NCBI GenBank assembly: GCA_963576735.1
Contig: OY755198.1
Span: 5,456,001-5,520,000 of the forward strand
Origin: Bedellia somnulentella
Taxonomy: Eukaryota; Arthropoda; Insecta; Lepidoptera; Bedelliidae
DNA length: 64,000 bases
Direction of reading: 5' to 3'
Shown: one piece after another, positions 59,996 through 64,000 of the stretch
Layout of the letters: every line of letters begins with the position of its first letter
Position numbering within the stretch: position 1 is the first letter of the stretch
Made by a program: the position numbers and the translations under genes
Notes under the pieces: model-generated
The model's database searches: none
Told to the model about the DNA's origin: nothing
What the model saw: the letters and a program-made list of their open reading frames with translations, nothing else

Positions 59996-60595
59996 TGTCG
60001 TGGCCATATCGTAAAATTGAACACATCATGAAATGATCGATCATTTCATGAAACAGTCGTATTTCATGAATTGTTCAACTGTTTATTGGCTACATCGTGA
60101 TGTGGTTTGGGCAGATCAATGAAACGAAATCGTTTCTCGATAAGGGTAACTAAACGCGCGGTATTTATGAAATGGTTAAAATTATTTGGTTATATCGTAA
60201 AGTCGTTAAATTAATTACCGGTTGAGGCGCTGAAAACGCTTTGCTTATGTGTAAAGATGGCGGCCGCTGGCAAAAATGTTGTTCCTCGCAGTAAACAAGT
60301 TAATAATTCGTTATTAAGCGAGGAAGAAAGTGATAACAAAAGAGTTTTCGACGAAAATCTTTTCGAGTACTTTGCAAATAAAGAAAAAACTTATTATATT
60401 AAAAACCGTAGAGTTTGGATCGCATTGCACAGGTCACCCTATTTGTACGATCTAGCCAAGCGTGGATGACAAAATCGTTAAACGTTGACGATTTTATGAT
60501 ATGGTCAAAAAGTTGGCCACATCATAAAATGTGACTATTTCATGAAATGATCGATAATTTCACGATGTGTTGAAATCTACGATATGGCCACGACA
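59996..60595 (+). mobile_element. Element P copy 2, private to unit B
   Basis: TGTCGTGGCCATATCGTAAA to ACGATATGGCCACGACA, 600 bp, opposite in orientation to the 10264 copy. Unit A has GTCATATATCATGACC at this place. The flanks have been altered, so no duplication is visible. Confidence 0.75.
60257..60469 (+). CDS. Small ORF of element P copy 2, unknown function
   Basis: 70 codons starting MAAAGKNVVPRSKQVNNSLL, followed by SEEESDNKRVFDENLFEYFANKEKT. This agrees with the ORF at 10381-10596 over about 45 residues with mostly conservative changes, while the surrounding non-coding sequence has drifted more in places. That pattern suggests past coding constraint in the family. Downstream (YYIKNRRVWIALHRS) the frame differs from copy 1 after small indels. 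No recognised domain; it may be a remnant of a transposase amino terminus. Confidence 0.4.
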   Translation: MAAAGKNVVPRSKQVNNSLLSEEESDNKRVFDENLFEYFANKEKTYYIKNRRVWIALHRSPYLYDLAKRG

Positions 60596-60674
60596 TATTC
60601 AATAGACCATGGACATCATCAAGTTATGAATTGTAGGGAGGAGCATGGTATGTTGAAACCGTTATAGTATGAAT

Positions 60675-61295
60675 ATAGTATTAACTTAAATACACTATCT
60701 TAATCCTGCTCCTGAGCTAGGTTTACACCTGTATTTCAGACACCCACTACTTAGAGCTCATATCTAAAAGCATAAATCTATATATACTGTCTTAAAACGA
60801 GTATTTCTGGATACAGAATCTTTTCAGCATTTAAATTGATTAAAGATAGATCAAAGGTAAGAATGATTATCTGGAAGGCAGCTATAAAACAAATTAGGTG
60901 AGTATGTGCACTGCGCGAGTGTAGGGTGTCCAAGATTAGTGATATTTTGTGGAAGTTTTTAAATCAGTTTTGGTACGTATTTTACGTGTTAGAACTAAAT
61001 TTGCAACTTTATTTATATAATTCACTCTCAGATTTAGGAACTAACAGAGATATCAGATTGCAATTTAGTATAATCGAGACAAACCTCTCGAGCTGATTTG
61101 TGATCCGACGAATTGAACCTCCTTCACTACAAGTAATTTCACTCATTAAAATAAGAAACATATTTTTTGTACGCAACCTAATTACTTCTTATTTATACAA
61201 ACATAGTATGGGATTGATAATTCGCTTTGTTTTCGACAAAAATATATCTTTTGGTGACAAGGTTGTCAAACATTCCACATCAATATATTCTCACA
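60675..61295. other. Intergenic stretch, nothing recognised
   Basis: AT-rich sequence beyond the duplication. A 90-codon ORF (61100-61372) includes an RTE-derived end and is not a gene. Confidence 0.35.
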
Positions 61296-61299
61296 TCAC

Positions 61300-61368
61300 A
61301 ATCTCTGTATCTAGGTCGACCTCAACTGACATTACCATTCACATTCTTCTATATATAACTTTCACCAA
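61300..61368 (-). repeat. Decayed RTE LINE fragment
   Basis: GTATCTAGGTCGACCTCAAC and TGACATTACCATTCACATTC parallel 21240-21290 (TTTCGAGGCCGTCCTCTAC, TAACATTACCTTCCACATT). Confidence 0.45.
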
Positions 61369-61664
61369 TTGACTTTCATTCTTCTCAGCCTTCCTTCTTC
61401 CAATAAAGTATTTAAATAATAAACGTCATTCGTAAAACCATGGCCACCTTGTTAAGCACACGCGCCAACCACATGGCCATGCGCGCGCATTCTGACGGAA
61501 ACAAGCGGTAAACTGTTACTGAGTTATGTTACACAACCTGAGAGTTATGGATTCCCGGACTTTTTGGTACGAACTACATGCTGTCAATTTGTAAACACGA
61601 GTTTCGAAAAAGAAAAAAGATCATGGTTTTTTTTATTATTATCAATGGCGTTTTGTTGCTTGTC

Positions 61665-61712
61665 AACCGACTTTAAAAAGGAGGTTCTTAATTCGATTGT
61701 ATGTATGTAGTA
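61665..61712 (+). repeat. Dispersed repeat start (CAACCGACTTTAAAAAGGAGG)
   Basis: Related to the stretch at 1438; the common lepidopteran form continues GTTCTCAATTCG, here GTTCTTAATTCGATTG. Confidence 0.45.
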
Positions 61713-61747
61713 GTTATTATATCTCTATGATTGTATGATATATCTTA

Positions 61748-61830
61748 AAAGGCGACTAAGGGTGTGGGGCTTTTTTAAATGGTTTTTGGTCGATTTGGTT
61801 GGAGACCCATCACCAACGAGACTTCTATAA
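61748..61830 (+). repeat. SINE-A middle fragment
   Basis: AAAGGCGACTAAGGGTGTGGGGC to GGTTGGAGACCCATCACCAACG; both ends missing. Confidence 0.6.
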
Positions 61831-62310
61831 ATTAGGTCCTTCGATATAGATTTAATAATTTATCATTTTTGTACATTCACCTAGCATAAGTCTCATCTAA
61901 TTATATCTAAATTACCAACTATCCAAAGGTTGCCTAAGATATCAAGAAGATAAGACAGCTCATTTTACTGCAATGTAAAACCGTATTTGTACATTCTCAT
62001 TTTCAACACATGCAAAAAAGACTTATTCTTTCTAATATACACAATTTAACAAAAATCCAGAAATCGATAAACAGAATAGAAAAATACAACTCAACGCCAA
62101 TATGGCTATAATAACTTTAAAGTATTTACGTTAATGAGTTTCACAGTTTATTCCAACCGCAAACATAATAATTGGATCCACGCGCCATCACCCCTAGGGA
62201 GCAATCTTGGCACCCCTCACCCCAAGTGATGGCATAAAAATCTATTACGAAATTATAAAACTAAAATGTCACAATAGAATAACAATGGCTGGTAATAAAT
62301 CAAGATGTTA
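61831..62310. other. Intergenic stretch, nothing recognised
   Basis: No ORF over 60 codons and no repeat copy was noticed. Confidence 0.35.
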
Positions 62311-62411
62311 CTTAAGCTTTGTAGTGTCTGCTTAGAATATCACTACCCCAATTTTCCCCGCGGGTGTATGTAAGAGGCGACTAAGGGGTTTGGTGCTTTT
62401 AAGGGATTTTT

Positions 62412-62958
62412 AGATTGACGACGTGATAGCTCAATTGGTAGAACACCGGTTATCGTGCAAACGACTAGTGTTCAAATCCCGGGTCGGGCCTACACCAATG
62501 TGTCTTTTCTAAAAAGAGACATAAGTATGTGTGTTTAATTTATCATGGTTGTTAACATTGAGGGAAAATATAGAAAGAAAGAAAGAAAGAAAAAGCTTTA
62601 TTCAGTGCACTGGGAAATACACAATAAATAAAAAAAAATAGTAATAAACAATAATAACAAAAAAAATATAAGTAAAACATTAAACATTAAAAAGAAGCCC
62701 TATAAATATGAATAATATTGTAATATTAATTTAACATCGTGAGCAAACCCACATGTTTGAGTTGTACTTAGTCATGTGACAGTGTATTCGTACAAAACGG
62801 CGATAGGCCTGCCCCCTATCACGTGAGTACACTGTCCATGCAAAACGTGGGTACTCTGAACACCAGGTGACAAAGCCACGTAATGTTCAGAAGTATTAGT
62901 ACCTCTGTCAACGCCTTCGGGGATATTCAGCGTGAACGTTTATGTTATGTTATGTTAT
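62412..62958 (+). mobile_element. SINE-B with 11-bp target duplication, itself interrupted
   Basis: Full length from the tRNA-like head (GATAGCTCAATTGGTAGAAC, GTGTTCAAATCCCGGGTCGG) to AACGTTTATGTTATGTTATG. About 160 bp (62570-62733) is inserted in the GGGAAAACATCGTGAG segment. This copy provides the intact GTACTTAGTCATG site used to date MITE-G at 32838. Confidence 0.85.
62570..62733 (-). repeat. Retroposon tail with (GAAA)n start, inside SINE-B
   Basis: Starts TAGAAAGAAAGAAAGAAAG and AAGCTTTATTCAGTGCACTGGG, similar in layout to GAAAGAAAGAAAATACGTTT at 59536. Read on the minus strand it is a retroposon 3' end. Confidence 0.5.
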
Positions 62959-63094
62959 AAGGGATTTTTGGACGATGCGGTTGGAGACCTATCACCGACC
63001 ACGCACTTCTAAAACTGGCTGAGGAATTTCTAATTCCTTAGGTCTGGCTACCCCTTCCAGGGATTTACAGGCGTGAGTATATGTATGTAAGTAC

Positions 63095-63545
63095 AAAAAA
63101 ATGTAAAACCTTAAATATTATAAATCAAAGTAAAAAAAATATGAATGAATAATAAATGGTATTTTGTTACATTTTACAAGCCCAGAAGTCAGTCAATCAA
63201 GAATTCCTACTCCAAGTCGACCCGAAGCAAAAAACACACAAAAAACAGTACAATAATGTAACTATGTCTATAACTCTATTTAAAGATCAGAATTTTTTGT
63301 AGCGTAGTTAAATATGCATCAAATTTCAAAATTAGGACCTCATGTTATGTCAATTTTGCCGCCTTTTTTGTGTTACTGTGTATCGGTAACGAGGGGCGAG
63401 GCAAAAAGGTTATCCGAAATGAGGTGATACTTCCTCTATAGAGTCAGATTAGAAAAAAATATGAATGGATACTTTTTTATCTTTAATGTATTGGTTAAGA
63501 TGGAATGTGTTATTATAGTAATGAGAATAGCACAGAAAATGTATA
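63095..63545. other. Intergenic stretch, nothing recognised
   Basis: The phrase ATTAGGACCTCATG to TTACTGTGTATCGGTAACGAGG is of normal complexity, but no ORF or repeat match was found. Confidence 0.3.
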
Positions 63546-63549
63546 TATT

Positions 63550-63735
63550 GCCTTGTAGTGCCGCCTTAGAATGTCACTACCCGATTCAACCCACGGGTGT
63601 CGTTAGAGGCGACTGAGGATATGGGGCTGTTTTATGTGGTTTATGGGCGATGCGGTTGGAGACCCATCATGAACGATACTTCATTTCTACCATCTCTGAA
63701 ACTCTGGCTACCCCTTTGTGGGATATATGGCCGTT
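63550..63735 (+). repeat. SINE-A with internal deletion
   Basis: GCCTTGTAGTGCCGCCTTAG to GGGATATATGGCCGTTAAAG; it lacks the AACTTCCAAAAGTGGCTGAGG segment and the TATG tail. Confidence 0.65.
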
Positions 63736-63949
63736 AAAGATGTAACGTGCTATTCTCGTAATGAATAATTCAGTAAGGTAAAATGAGCTCCCGCGGCTTA
63801 AGGGTTTTACTCGACTTTTTTGCTTACGCTATCGCTGACGGCTTATATTCCTTAAGGTATGGTATCGGTATTATGTATTTTGACAATCATGTGATATTTT
63901 ATCAATAGTGTTCAAATTACCTGTTCTTTACTCAACGTTGCATAATTAT

Positions 63950-64000
63950 CTACCTCTATTGGACCGTCCCAGCTCTGCACGGGTAGTGTAATCTTTTAAA
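63950..64000 (-). mobile_element. Helitron 3' end entering from the right edge
   Basis: TTGGACCGTCCCAGCTCTGC and ACGGGTAG match the reversed 3' terminus of the Helitron copies at 12323 and 41707, with the CTAG end mutated. It continues beyond the window. Confidence 0.6.

Larger units (their letters stand above)
52105..60674. repeat. Tandem segmental duplication, unit B (8.6 kb after insertions)
   Basis: Unit B matches unit A outside four private differences: a 4.7-kb LINE (52888-57630), the MITE at 59659, element P at 59996, and the lack of the two unit A inserts. Adding and subtracting these accounts for its length. Confidence 0.8.
62316..63090 (+). mobile_element. SINE-A split by a SINE-B insertion
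   Basis: The 5' part is 62316-62411 (TTGTAGTGTCTGCTTAG to AAGGGATTTTT) and the 3' part 62959-63090 (AAGGGATTTTTGGACGATGC to GGCGTGAGTATATG). AAGGGATTTTT is duplicated around the SINE-B and is present once in intact SINE-A copies. Confidence 0.85.

Noticed and set aside
61100..61372. 90-codon + strand ORF as a gene
   Set aside because: Its 3' part is a decayed reversed RTE fragment and the rest shows no domain.

Overview
The window looks like AT-rich nuclear DNA of an insect, most likely a moth or butterfly. It carries an insect-type hand gene with short exons and GT-AG introns, Helitron termini of the kind common in Lepidoptera, Dong/R4-type retrotransposons in TAA repeats (Dong was first described from Bombyx), and dense SINE, RTE and MITE families. 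There are no bacterial-style operons, CRISPR arrays or phage genes. The species cannot be named from the sequence alone.

Only one host gene is recognisable. It is hand, a bHLH transcription factor of heart, visceral muscle and haemocyte lineages, on the + strand. Six coding exons (30979-31066, 32090-32197, 34783-34869, 36358-36539, 37648-37785, 46385-46489) join in frame to a protein of about 235 residues. The first coding exon has a splice acceptor just before its ATG, so a non-coding 5' exon and the promoter lie further upstream. Its introns are packed with transposable elements.

Layout. 1-21.9 kb: no recognisable host exon; MITEs, SINEs, Helitron pieces, a hAT-like element and a LINE 3' end split by a Helitron. 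22.0-26.56 kb: four head-to-tail Dong/R4-like copies, each shorter than the one before and each lying at the (TAA)n tail of its predecessor. 27.5-30.35 kb: an RTE-type LINE with a 12-bp target duplication, inside an older terminal-inverted-repeat element. 31-46.5 kb: hand, whose introns hold a piggyBac-like relic, a complete Helitron, a Harbinger relic and a three-level nest (retroposon fragment in MITE in SINE). 48.0-60.7 kb: an unclassified DNA element (element X) with inverted repeats of about 425 bp and an intron-containing gene, followed by a tandem segmental duplication whose second copy was enlarged by a two-ORF LINE and two MITEs. 60.7-64 kb: SINE nests and remnants.

The elements interact. 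Two SINE families share 3' tails with the RTE element, so RTE machinery probably mobilised them. Several insertions can be read against their own empty sites within the window, which gives an internal relative chronology. Family names used here (SINE-A, SINE-B, element X, element E, element P, element T, MITE-G, MITE-S) are labels for this annotation only.
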